NCBI GenBank assembly: GCA_964505325.1
Contig: CAZDHT010000248.1
Location: forward strand, 1 to 8,095
Length of the DNA: 8,095 nt
Source of the DNA: CAZDHT01 sp964505325
Lineage (GTDB): Bacteria > Planctomycetota > PUPC01
Direction of reading: 5' to 3'
Shown: positions 1 to 6,198 of the stretch, piece after piece
Layout of the letters: each line of letters starts with the position of its first letter
Position numbering within the stretch: position 1 is the stretch's first letter
Made by a program: the position numbers and the translations under genes
Notes under the pieces: generated by a model
Databases searched by the model: none
Told to the model about the DNA's origin: nothing
The model's input: the letters and a program-made list of their open reading frames with translations, nothing else

Positions 1-117
1 TGCACCGTTGTCGGCCTGCCGAAGACCCTTAGCCTCGACCGCGAGGCTTTCCAGCGCACAAACCAACTGAGACGCCCCGACGTCCAGTTCGTCCGCCTCT
101 GGGACAATGGTGTTCAA
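1..117 (-). CDS. Partial leftward gene, N-terminal part of an unknown protein
   Basis: Read on the minus strand, this frame is open to the left edge and has coding-like composition: more than half of the codons begin with G, and residues E, D, A, V and L dominate, as in LDVGASQLVCALESLAVEAK. The family is not recognised; the visible part looks helical and acidic. The proposed start is a TTG at 117-115, with a possible AGGGA ribosome site 4 bases upstream (TCCCT on the plus strand, 122-126). The frame stays open to about 200 without any ATG or GTG, so the start is uncertain. A weak leftward promoter could be GTGACC (220-215) and GATAAG (196-191) with an 18-base spacer. The plus strand is also open here but has poorer composition. 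With only 39 codons visible, this call is tentative. Confidence 0.35.
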   Translation of the reverse strand, partial: MNTIVPEADELDVGASQLVCALESLAVEAKGLRQADNGA

Positions 118-324
118 TCTGTCCCTGAGTTCCTTTTTCGGCGATGGAAACGCGGCCCTGCTTGCATCGGCTCCAAGTTCACACTTCTCTCTTATCAGCT
201 ATCAGCGCAGCCGAGGTCACACACTCCGTGCACCGCCCCGTCAGAAACGGCTCGTCGTGAACTCCCGGAAGAAAGGCCTCGAGCACCGCGGCTCGCCTTT
301 CCATCGGCGCCTATTGGCTACCCG

Positions 325-340
325 GCCCAGATGTCTGGGC
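325..340. promoter_or_regulatory. 16-base dyad, possible operator upstream of the radical SAM gene
   Basis: GCCCAGA and TCTGGGC form perfect 7-base arms around a TG centre. The size suits a dimeric regulator site, and it lies about 150 bases before the radical SAM start. Apart from this and the direct repeats just downstream, the stretch 118-492 holds no convincing gene: its one long rightward frame is Arg/Ser-rich and lies out of frame with the radical SAM gene. No clear -35/-10 pair was found. A regulatory role is inference only. Confidence 0.25.
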
Positions 341-351
341 GATCGGTCCGC

Positions 352-399
352 GTTACAAGTGTTACCAAGACTGTTCTCAGGTAGCAGTGAGTGTTCTCA
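352..399. repeat. Two pairs of short direct repeats upstream of the radical SAM gene
   Basis: GTTACAAG (352-359) is followed by GTTACCAAG (361-369). TGTTCTCA then occurs twice, at 372-379 and 392-399, exactly 20 bases apart, or about two helical turns. These sit between the 325-340 dyad and the radical SAM gene. Spaced direct repeats of this kind can be regulator sites, but chance is not excluded. Confidence 0.3.
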
Positions 400-492
400 A
401 GGGAGCGACCGATGCTGGGCCAGAATAGTACGAGGGTTGTGTTCAGACTGCCAAGGGAGAGGTCGCCTCTTCGCACATGGTACAGGAGTGGT

Positions 493-1791
493 GTGCGCCG
501 GATAACGATGGTGATCCCGCCGCTCTACCGTCTCCTGGGCTCATCTCACAAGCGACTGCCTCCCGGGGCGGGGTTCGACGCCGGGCTGCTCACAGCGCAC
601 GGCTACCGAGTGAAGTTCGTTCATTGCGACGCTCCCCTTGGTCCCAGTCTTTCTCGCTCCTGGGCAGAGCTGTATGCCTCTACAGGAGATCTTTCGGCCA
701 AGCGCCTCGCGGCGTCCTTTGACGCTCTGTGGCCTGAACTTCGGGGTCGCGTGCTGGCGACGAACCCGCAACGAGTGATCGTCTTTGCCGGCGACTGGAC
801 AGAATGCGCAAAGGACATTGCCGACGTGACGGTCAGCTTGATGCTCGGTCGGGCGTTGCGCCGCCTGGGTCTGCCCACAATCGCGGTGGGCGGGCTTCCT
901 TCTCGGTTCCCGAAGCTTTTCGACCAAGTCTTTTCAGCGACCATCATTGGTCCGCCCGGCAAGTCGCTGCTCCGCGCGTTGCGCCGCACAAGGGGCACGC
1001 TGACCGGAGAGGGCGCAGCTGCCTACAAGAGAGTCCGGCCGCAAATCACCGGGTCCGACGTGGCTCTGGACCTCTCGCAAACGACAACCGAGTGGGGGTG
1101 CCACTACGGAAAGTGCAGCTTCTGCCCGATCTCAGCGATGTATGGTGCAGGCACGATCCGCCGACCGCTGGAACTTGTCACCGCCGATGTTGCATCCCGC
1201 CCGGAACGCGGAATCAACCTCGTGGACGCCTGCTTCGGCTGGGATCCCGCTCGGCTGAGGGCAGTAGCCGGGCCGTTCGCCGGGCTGGGCAAGGATTACG
1301 TGGCGAGCACACGGGCGCAATACCTGCTTCAGCCGGAGACACTGGACCTCTTTCGGGCGATGGGGGTCACCACGGTCAAGATCGGCGTCGAGTCCTTGAG
1401 CGATGCCATGCTTGCCTATATGGGCAAGGGCCAGACTGTGTCGGAGGTGGTTGCGCAGTTGGGAGCGGTTCACGATGCCGGCTTTCACGTGTTCGGGTAC
1501 CTGCTCTTGGGATCCCCGGGCGAGACCCCGGCGACCCTCGCGGAGACCTTGCACCGCGCCAGACAACTCGGCTTCGTGAAATGGTTGCCGAACATCTTCT
1601 GTGCTCTAAACGACCCGAGCCCGGCGGCACACCACTTCAGTCAGGCCCAGGCGAAGCGTTTGGAGTTACCGGAAGAGCTGGTCGGGGAACTCTTCGAGAT
1701 AGCCGTGAAGCCGCCTCAACGGCAAGGACAGCCAATGGAGACTACTGCGCCCTACCCAGAGCGCCGCCTGCAAGAAGTGATGGCCTGCTGA
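493..1791 (+). CDS. Radical SAM protein with N-terminal cobalamin-binding-like domain
   Basis: About 432 aa. Residues 1-155 look like the Rossmann-type B12-binding fold of B12 radical SAM proteins: a first strand RITMVIPP, then LYRLLGSSHKRLPPGAGF, and later LPTIAVGGLPSRFP. The DxHxxG cobalamin-ligand motif is not seen. The iron-sulfur cluster motif is WGCHYGKCSFC, with Cys203, Cys208 and Cys211 in CX4CX2C spacing instead of the usual CX3CX2C. The barrel continues with VKIGVES (295-301) and a GYLLLGSPGET loop (335-345). Such enzymes generate a 5'-deoxyadenosyl radical; several relatives are methyltransferases or modify peptides, and the substrate here is unknown. GTG 493 is preferred because the first strand begins there and AGGAG lies 4 bases upstream. 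ATG 412 has a better-spaced AGGGAG but would add a basic tail unlike the family; ATG 508 would cut into the first strand. Confidence 0.9.
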   Translation: MRRITMVIPPLYRLLGSSHKRLPPGAGFDAGLLTAHGYRVKFVHCDAPLGPSLSRSWAELYASTGDLSAKRLAASFDALWPELRGRVLATNPQRVIVFAGDWTECAKDIADVTVSLMLGRALRRLGLPTIAVGGLPSRFPKLFDQVFSATIIGPPGKSLLRALRRTRGTLTGEGAAAYKRVRPQITGSDVALDLSQTTTEWGCHYGKCSFCPISAMYGAGTIRRPLELVTADVASRPERGINLVDACFGWDPARLRAVAGPFAGLGKDYVASTRAQYLLQPETLDLFRAMGVTTVKIGVESLSDAMLAYMGKGQTVSEVVAQLGAVHDAGFHVFGYLLLGSPGETPATLAETLHRARQLGFVKWLPNIFCALNDPSPAAHHFSQAQAKRLELPEELVGELFEIAVKPPQRQGQPMETTAPYPERRLQEVMAC

Positions 1792-1864
1792 CATAAGTAA
1801 GGGACGCTCTTGTGTGTGTTTTGGTGATACTCCCGAAGACCCATAGGTCCGGATATGGCTAGCC

Positions 1865-2035
1865 GTGCGGGCCACGTTGAGCGCCCACGACGTAACGTCC
1901 CTGGCGAGAGCGGGCGAGGATCGCGACGAGCCGCGAGTAGCCCGTTGCTTCGACTGGCTAACCGAGACTCCGGTGGAGGACCGACGCTTCGGCGTCAAGG
2001 TTATTGATCGGGCGAGTCTGGCGGCGCGGAAGTGA
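1865..2035 (+). CDS. Putative small protein of 56 residues
   Basis: This frame has coding-like composition, with nearly half of the codons starting with G and GAC, GCC and GAG frequent. It ends in TGA 73 bases after the radical SAM gene and 52 bases before the ParB-like gene. The product includes CFDWLTETPVEDRRFGVKV and ends VIDRASLAARK. That tail loosely resembles the end of excisionase or MerR-type helix-turn-helix domains (IDRASLEA-like), so it may be a small DNA-binding protein or a decayed piece of one. The GTG 1865 start lacks a clear ribosome site; TTG 1877 is an alternative. A TAG at 1844-1846 closes the frame upstream. It could also be a substrate or partner of the radical SAM enzyme, but no leader or core features support that. 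Confidence 0.38.
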   Translation: MRATLSAHDVTSLARAGEDRDEPRVARCFDWLTETPVEDRRFGVKVIDRASLAARK

Positions 2036-2063
2036 ATGCAGAACCGCCCACGGCGTGCGGTGA

Positions 2064-2074
2064 CCACTAGGTGG
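2064..2074. promoter_or_regulatory. Short palindrome just upstream of the ParB-like gene
   Basis: CCAC and GTGG flank TAG, forming an 11-base palindrome ending 13 bases before the GTG start and next to the GAGGG ribosome site (2077-2081). ParB-family and KorB-like proteins often act on sites near their own promoters, so an autoregulatory operator is possible. The site does not match the canonical parS sequence. Short palindromes like this are common by chance. Confidence 0.2.
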
Positions 2075-2087
2075 CAGAGGGAAGACA

Positions 2088-3314
2088 GTGACAGAGGACA
2101 TCAAGCGGCAAGGCGACAACGGCGAGAACGGCGAGAACGAGAAGAAGAGCGCGTCCCGCCACCAGACGACCACGCCGGAGCTCAAGTATATCCCTACCGA
2201 GCTGCTCGCCCCGAGCGAATTCTGTCGCCGAATACTGGACCAGGGTCCGCCGTCCTCCGTGATCGAGCGCCAGCGGCATGACATCCGGGAGAGGGAGTTC
2301 CAGCGTCTGAAGAGGGACATCAAGAACCGAGGACTCATCCAACCACTGGCGGTGGTGCCCGAAGCTGATGGGACCTATATGGTCTGCGGTGGCGCCCGCC
2401 GGCTCCGGGCCCTGCAGGAACTGGGCTGGGAGACAGTCCCTTGCGCCATCCACCCCAAGGGGTCACCGGTCGATTTGGAACTCCTGGCCATGAGGGAGAA
2501 CGGTCTCCGCCTCGACTTACACCCGGTGGAGATGGCATGGCACTTCAGCCGTCTCCACGAACAGGGTCTCACCCAGGCGGACATCGCCGACATGTGGGAC
2601 ACCAGCCAGGCAAGTGTCTCCGAAACAATGAGCATCCTGGAGTTGCCGGAATACATGTACCGGCAGATCGATACGCGTCGAGACAGCCCGTTCAAGATGA
2701 CCCACGCCGTGCACTTGGCGCGTCTCGCGCAAGCAGGGCGACATTCTGAGGTCGCCGAGCTGTTCTACAAGATCCGGCGGTTTGGACTCACCACCAAAGA
2801 GGTCCGAAAGACCGTGGACTTCATCCTCAGCGGCGACGCTGATCAGTTGCCGGACGTCTTGCGCAGCGGCTTGCTCTCCGACCATCTGACTCCCGGGGTC
2901 GCTCGGCTCTACCTGCAGCCGGAATCGGTTGTCCTCGGGTCTGGGTCGGTAGCCGATGAGCGACGGCGGCTGGCTAGAGCCTTGCGCCCAGAGGCACGCC
3001 GCGCCTTCATTATGCGCGCCGTGAAGGAGAGATGGTCGGGCGTTAAAGCGCAAGAGCGGCTTCGAGAACGCCTCAGGCAGATGGCCGCGCCGCCGATCCA
3101 CAAACCCTCCGACTGCGCGGTGGTCCGCGGCGCTCTCCGTAGAGCTATCGAAACGCTCAGAAGAGAAGGAGTCTCAGCGGCGAGGGATGCCTCGTATGAT
3201 CAGCGGCAGCTCCTCCGGAAGGATGCCTCCACGCTCAAAGAACAGGTGGAGATCTTCCTGGACCGCATGCTGGCTGCGAGTGATTACCTGAGAGACGGCG
3301 AAGGTGAGGCGTAA
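2088..3314 (+). CDS. ParB/Spo0J-family DNA-binding protein (orphan)
   Basis: 408 aa, starting at GTG 2088 with GAGGG 6 bases upstream. After a charged, low-complexity N-terminus (1-30), the ParB nuclease-like/CTP-binding domain spans about 31-150: ELKYIPTELLAPSE, LIQPLAVV (83-90), GGARRLRAL (101-109) and ENGLRLDLHPVE (137-148). In typical ParB proteins these correspond to the GERRxRA and ENxxRxxLxPxE boxes that bind CTP and Mg. A helix-turn-helix follows at about 159-186 (LTQADIADMWDTSQASVSET). The remaining 200 residues are helical and unlike a standard ParB dimerisation domain. The family loads onto centromere-like DNA as a CTP-dependent clamp or acts as a transcription regulator. No ParA gene lies next to it and no convincing parS was found, so a regulatory or plasmid/element-derived role is as likely as chromosome segregation. 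Alanine 103 replaces the usual Glu of GERR. Confidence 0.9.
   Translation: MTEDIKRQGDNGENGENEKKSASRHQTTTPELKYIPTELLAPSEFCRRILDQGPPSSVIERQRHDIREREFQRLKRDIKNRGLIQPLAVVPEADGTYMVCGGARRLRALQELGWETVPCAIHPKGSPVDLELLAMRENGLRLDLHPVEMAWHFSRLHEQGLTQADIADMWDTSQASVSETMSILELPEYMYRQIDTRRDSPFKMTHAVHLARLAQAGRHSEVAELFYKIRRFGLTTKEVRKTVDFILSGDADQLPDVLRSGLLSDHLTPGVARLYLQPESVVLGSGSVADERRRLARALRPEARRAFIMRAVKERWSGVKAQERLRERLRQMAAPPIHKPSDCAVVRGALRRAIETLRREGVSAARDASYDQRQLLRKDASTLKEQVEIFLDRMLAASDYLRDGEGEA
2112..2138 (+). repeat. Three tandem 9-base repeats inside the ParB-like gene
   Basis: GGCGACAAC is followed by two copies of GGCGAGAAC with no gap, encoding GDN-GEN-GEN near the N-terminus. Such in-frame units expand or contract without breaking the protein, so this segment is probably a disordered, length-variable tail ahead of the folded domain. 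Confidence 0.7.
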
Positions 3315-3407
3315 AACAGGCCACAGATTCGTCCAGGACCCGCTTTCCGACGGTCATGGCCTGCGTCTTCCGGGACAACGCCTGCGGCAGCCCCGTCTTC
3401 CCTTGAA

Positions 3408-3520
3408 GGCCCGGCTCTCGTCTGCGCCAACTACGAGGGCGAGCTACGCATTCTCGCGTTGCCGAAGTCATGGAAGCAATCGAAAGCGCCCCACACCGCC
3501 CAGGCGGAGCGCGTAGCTCA
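3408..3520 (+). pseudogene. Possible decayed transposase C-terminal fragment
   Basis: In the same frame as the ParB-like gene but after its stop, the region reads GPALVCANYEGELRILALP. This resembles the zinc-finger tail of IS91-type transposases, where a CxxCGG motif is followed by MRILAFI and a helix. Here the second Cys would be Tyr (TAC in place of TGC). From 3461 the next frame reads AEVMEAIESAP, which fits the expected helix and suggests a frameshift. There is no start codon upstream and the frame closes at 3549-3551. The match is by eye and short, so it may be chance. Otherwise the stretch 3315-3543 shows no intact gene. Confidence 0.27.
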
Positions 3521-3543
3521 CGCGTCCGGTGCTTCTCCCCCTT

Positions 3544-3558
3544 TCCTCTGACAGAGGA
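3544..3558. promoter_or_regulatory. 15-base dyad just upstream of the secDF promoter
   Basis: TCCTCTG and CAGAGGA are perfect 7-base arms around a single A. The site ends 9 bases before the -35 box, a position typical of an activator site or a repressor site overlapping the upstream part of a promoter. Its right part, TGACAGAGGACA (3549-3560), is repeated exactly at 2089-2100 at the start of the ParB-like gene. Confidence 0.35.
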
Positions 3559-3567
3559 CAAGTACGC

Positions 3568-3596
3568 TTGACTCCGGGAGTTACCATCGATAGAAT
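3568..3596 (+). promoter_or_regulatory. Sigma-70-type promoter for the secDF-protease operon
   Basis: TTGACT (3568-3573) matches the -35 consensus at five of six positions. TAGAAT (3591-3596) matches the -10 consensus at five of six. The spacer is exactly 17 bases. Transcription would start near 3603, giving a leader of about 165 nt before the secDF start. This is the best promoter match noticed in the window. Because it lies after a gap without intact genes, the right-hand gene pair probably forms its own transcription unit, separate from the ParB-like gene. Confidence 0.65.
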
Positions 3597-3603
3597 GCTG
3601 CCG

Positions 3604-3720
3604 TTGGCCATGACACGCCCGATTCCTTGGCCACCGCGGCGTAACCGGGGCCGGTCCTTGAGACGCACATCACGGGGTGAGGGGGCGCGGATTGCACACC
3701 ACGAGAGCCGAAGTGCACAC
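3604..3720 (+). repeat. Leader region with paired short repeats and a dyad
   Basis: The presumed secDF leader holds TTGGCCA twice (3604-3610 and 3627-3633, 23 bases apart). It also holds a dyad ACCGG-GG-CCGGT (3644-3655) and TGCACAC twice (3693-3699 and 3714-3720, 21 bases apart, about two helical turns). The first pair overlaps the expected transcription start. These could be operator sites or parts of a folded leader RNA. No recognisable riboswitch class was seen, and no hydrophobic leader peptide. Each repeat alone is weak evidence. Confidence 0.3.
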
Positions 3721-3767
3721 GCGGTCGCTAGGCCGCGCTCACCCGTCTGACGTCGTTCGTTGGCGGA

Positions 3768-6170
3768 GTGTCTTTCTTGCCTGCGTCGGACGTGCTGCGA
3801 AGGAGTGCTGAAGCTTTGGGTCTCTTCAAGAGCTCCATCTGTCTTCTTCTGTTCTTGGGGGCCCTTGCCGGTGCGCTATGGCCGGTGTTCCGCGAGGGCC
3901 AGTTTGACTGGCGCTACGATATGGACGTCCGGGGCGGCGTCCATATTGTGTACCGAGCAGACTTCGCTTCCCTTCACCCCGAGCAACGGACCCCGGCAGA
4001 GAAGCTCCGCCTGATGGAGCTGAGCCATCTTCGGCTGGACTCACGCCTTGCCAACTTCCAGGGCGCCGACGTGCGGGTGCAGATCTTGGGGAAAGACCGT
4101 CTGCTCGTGGAAATCCCGGGAATCCGGGATATTGCCCAGGTCAAGCTTGACCTCGGCAAACCAAGGGTGGTTTCTTTCGCGCGTGTCGCGTCCTTGTCCC
4201 TCACCAAGGACGTTGAGCACCGGCGTTCCTGGAAGCTATCGGGGCTCGGGCAGATCTGGCTCAGGACCGACAAGCCTGTCATCTTCGGCGGGAACATCCA
4301 CTATGCCGAGATGGAGATTGCCCCGTTGGCGGGTAGCCAGCCGCGCCCCGGAGCGCCGGGAGGTCGCTATCGGCTCTCGCTGCCGTTGGACGAAGACGGT
4401 AGATCCAAGATGGCGGCGCTTACTACGGCGGCATACGACGACCCGGCCGAGCTCATCCACCGGGGCAAACCGGAGCGCATCCCTCTCATGGCGCTGTTCC
4501 TGGATCAGGACCTCCAGGATGTGTTTGTTGTGGGCAGTGCCAACATCCGCCACGGCGCCATCTCGGTACCGACAGCCGATGACGCGCAGCGCTTGAAGCG
4601 GCTCCTTGCGTCGGGCCCCATGCCGTTGAAGTTTGATCTCTATTCGGAACGCTCGGTCGCCCCGCTGACGGGGGCAACGTTCCGGGACAAGGGGTTGCTG
4701 GCGCTCGTGGCGTCTCTTGCGCTGTTGGTCCTGGTCATGTGCGTGTCCTACCCCGGGCGGCCGTGGTTCTGGTTTGTCTATGCCGCGACGCTGGCTTTCT
4801 GGTTTCTCTGCCTGTTGACGTTGGTGAATCTCCATCTGATACGGATCAGCATGATCCAACTCGCGGCCTTCGTACTCCTTCTTGGCATGAACACTGATTC
4901 TCTGGTCTTGGTCTTCGAGGACCTTCGTCAGGAGTTTGAGGGGGAAGCGCGCTTCCGAATGAGCTTTGTCGGTGAAGCGTTCGGCAAGGAATGGAAGGTG
5001 GTCTTCTGGGGGATGGCGACCACTATGGCCGTCATCCTCCCACTCGCCCTTCAGAGGGGGGTCTTTACCGACTACGTCACGCTCCTGGCCATGGGGATGG
5101 GACTGAATGTGCTGGGTTTCTTCTTTGCGAGGCTGCTGATGTCGCTTCCCGTTGCGGAGGAGCTGTCACGGATGAAGTTCGCCGTGAATGGCCTCGCGGA
5201 CTGGGTCTCCCGCCTCGATCTTACCCGCTTTCCCTACCTCCCGCTTGGCCTGTTCCTGGCTCTGCTCGCCAGCGTCGCCGTTTTCATCTACCCTACGATT
5301 CCGCTCTCACCCGTCTTCGGTGGCGGAAAGGCTCTCGAATTGACGTTCGCTGAGGCCGTTCCGGTGGCGGCTGTCGAGCGTCATCTGGCCACGGTAGCCG
5401 GTCGTCGAAGTGAGATCCTGACCGACGATCAGGAAGGCATGACCGAATGGGTATTCGTCAAGTTCCCCCCTGACGTGGAGGTCGTGGAAAGCGAGATCGT
5501 GCGCGATTTGCAGTCGGCGACCGGCGTGGAGGCCAAGATGGTCTCTGTCGAGACCATCAGCGGGACACTGATGGCCAAAACGCGCCTGAGCACCAGCGCC
5601 GCATCGCTGCTGGGATTCCTCTTGCTCGCCATCTTGTCTGTGTATATCTATAACCTGGTCGCGGGCTTCTGCGTGGGGCTGGCGGTGGCCCACGATCTGC
5701 TGATTTGCCTGGGTTGTATGGCCGTTTTCGGCATCGGGCTTGATCTCCCGGCAATCGCTGCTATCGCGACGGTGGTCGGATACTCCGTCAACGACTCTAT
5801 CGTTATCCTGCACAAGCTGAAGATGATGAAGTTCGAACGCCGGGTGACAGTCGCTCATTCTCCCGGTGAGGATTCGGGCTACCACGGGCCCGCACAGGCG
5901 CCAGACATGCGGTTCTGGGCGCGGCGGCTGTTCGGATGGCCACCCGAGTCCGTGCAGGCGCGGAACATCCGCAGAATGCCGGCGCGGATTCTCATCACAT
6001 CCGCCACCACCGCGCTTCCCATGGCTGTACTGGCCATCGTTGCCGGCGGCATCTTCCGGGACTATGCTCTGATCGTTCTCGCAGGTGTCGTGTTCGGAAC
6101 GCTGTCGTCCATTTACATTGTGGGACGGGTGGACCCGGAGCACGGATTCGTGAAGTGGGGAGACTCTTAG
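3768..6170 (+). CDS. secDF: Fused, divergent SecDF protein-export membrane protein
   Basis: 800 aa, about the size of known SecD-SecF fusions. SecDF uses the proton gradient to help complete protein export through SecYEG and prevents backsliding. Twelve membrane segments are visible, near 22-40, 308-326, 333-354, 361-383, 411-428, 436-458, 488-508, 610-630, 632-655, 660-682, 741-762 and 765-787, with large outer domains at 41-305 and 509-609. SecD marks are DMDVRGGVHIVY (51-62), LLVEIPGIRD (112-121) and GMNTDSLVLVFEDLRQEF (373-390). SecF marks are GYSVNDSIVI (671-680) and RILITSATT (740-748). Asp377, Asp676 and Arg740 match the proton-path residues of characterised SecDF. Divergent points: FGGG for FTGG, ERSVAPLTG for ERTVGPSLG, and a cytoplasmic loop of about 58 residues (683-740), roughly 30 longer than in E. 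coli SecF. Start uncertain: GTG 3768 has no spaced ribosome site; TTG 3777 has GGAG 8 bases upstream. Confidence 0.92.
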   Translation: MSFLPASDVLRRSAEALGLFKSSICLLLFLGALAGALWPVFREGQFDWRYDMDVRGGVHIVYRADFASLHPEQRTPAEKLRLMELSHLRLDSRLANFQGADVRVQILGKDRLLVEIPGIRDIAQVKLDLGKPRVVSFARVASLSLTKDVEHRRSWKLSGLGQIWLRTDKPVIFGGNIHYAEMEIAPLAGSQPRPGAPGGRYRLSLPLDEDGRSKMAALTTAAYDDPAELIHRGKPERIPLMALFLDQDLQDVFVVGSANIRHGAISVPTADDAQRLKRLLASGPMPLKFDLYSERSVAPLTGATFRDKGLLALVASLALLVLVMCVSYPGRPWFWFVYAATLAFWFLCLLTLVNLHLIRISMIQLAAFVLLLGMNTDSLVLVFEDLRQEFEGEARFRMSFVGEAFGKEWKVVFWGMATTMAVILPLALQRGVFTDYVTLLAMGMGLNVLGFFFARLLMSLPVAEELSRMKFAVNGLADWVSRLDLTRFPYLPLGLFLALLASVAVFIYPTIPLSPVFGGGKALELTFAEAVPVAAVERHLATVAGRRSEILTDDQEGMTEWVFVKFPPDVEVVESEIVRDLQSATGVEAKMVSVETISGTLMAKTRLSTSAASLLGFLLLAILSVYIYNLVAGFCVGLAVAHDLLICLGCMAVFGIGLDLPAIAAIATVVGYSVNDSIVILHKLKMMKFERRVTVAHSPGEDSGYHGPAQAPDMRFWARRLFGWPPESVQARNIRRMPARILITSATTALPMAVLAIVAGGIFRDYALIVLAGVVFGTLSSIYIVGRVDPEHGFVKWGDS

Positions 6171-6198
6171 CCATGGCGCCGCCGGAGTCCGTGTTCAC

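Noticed and set aside
107..505. Rightward 132-residue frame in the upstream region
   Set aside because: It is Arg/Ser-rich with no recognisable motif, overlaps the better leftward frame at the left edge, and enters the radical SAM gene out of frame.
1483..1491. TTTCACGTG, identical to the core of the canonical parS centromere site
   Set aside because: Only 9 of the 16 parS bases match, the right half is wrong, and the bases encode FHVF within the radical SAM protein.
804..1796. Long 330-residue frame overlapping the radical SAM gene
   Set aside because: It is an out-of-phase shadow of a clear gene with Arg/Gly/Pro-rich composition.
1826..1831. GATACT as a possible -10 box upstream of the small ORF and ParB-like gene
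   Set aside because: No acceptable -35 hexamer 16 to 18 bases upstream.
1666..2067. Leftward 133-residue frame between the radical SAM and ParB-like genes
   Set aside because: Arg/Ser-rich composition and overlap with the end of the radical SAM gene; the plus-strand small ORF is better supported.
3610..3750. Possible 46-residue leader peptide before secDF, as in arrest-peptide control
   Set aside because: It is Arg-rich with no signal or membrane segment, has no ribosome site, and its RPRSP end is not a recognised arrest motif.
5307..6143. 278-residue leftward frame opposite the SecF part
   Set aside because: Antisense shadow rich in His, Arg and Gln; the plus strand encodes clear SecF motifs.
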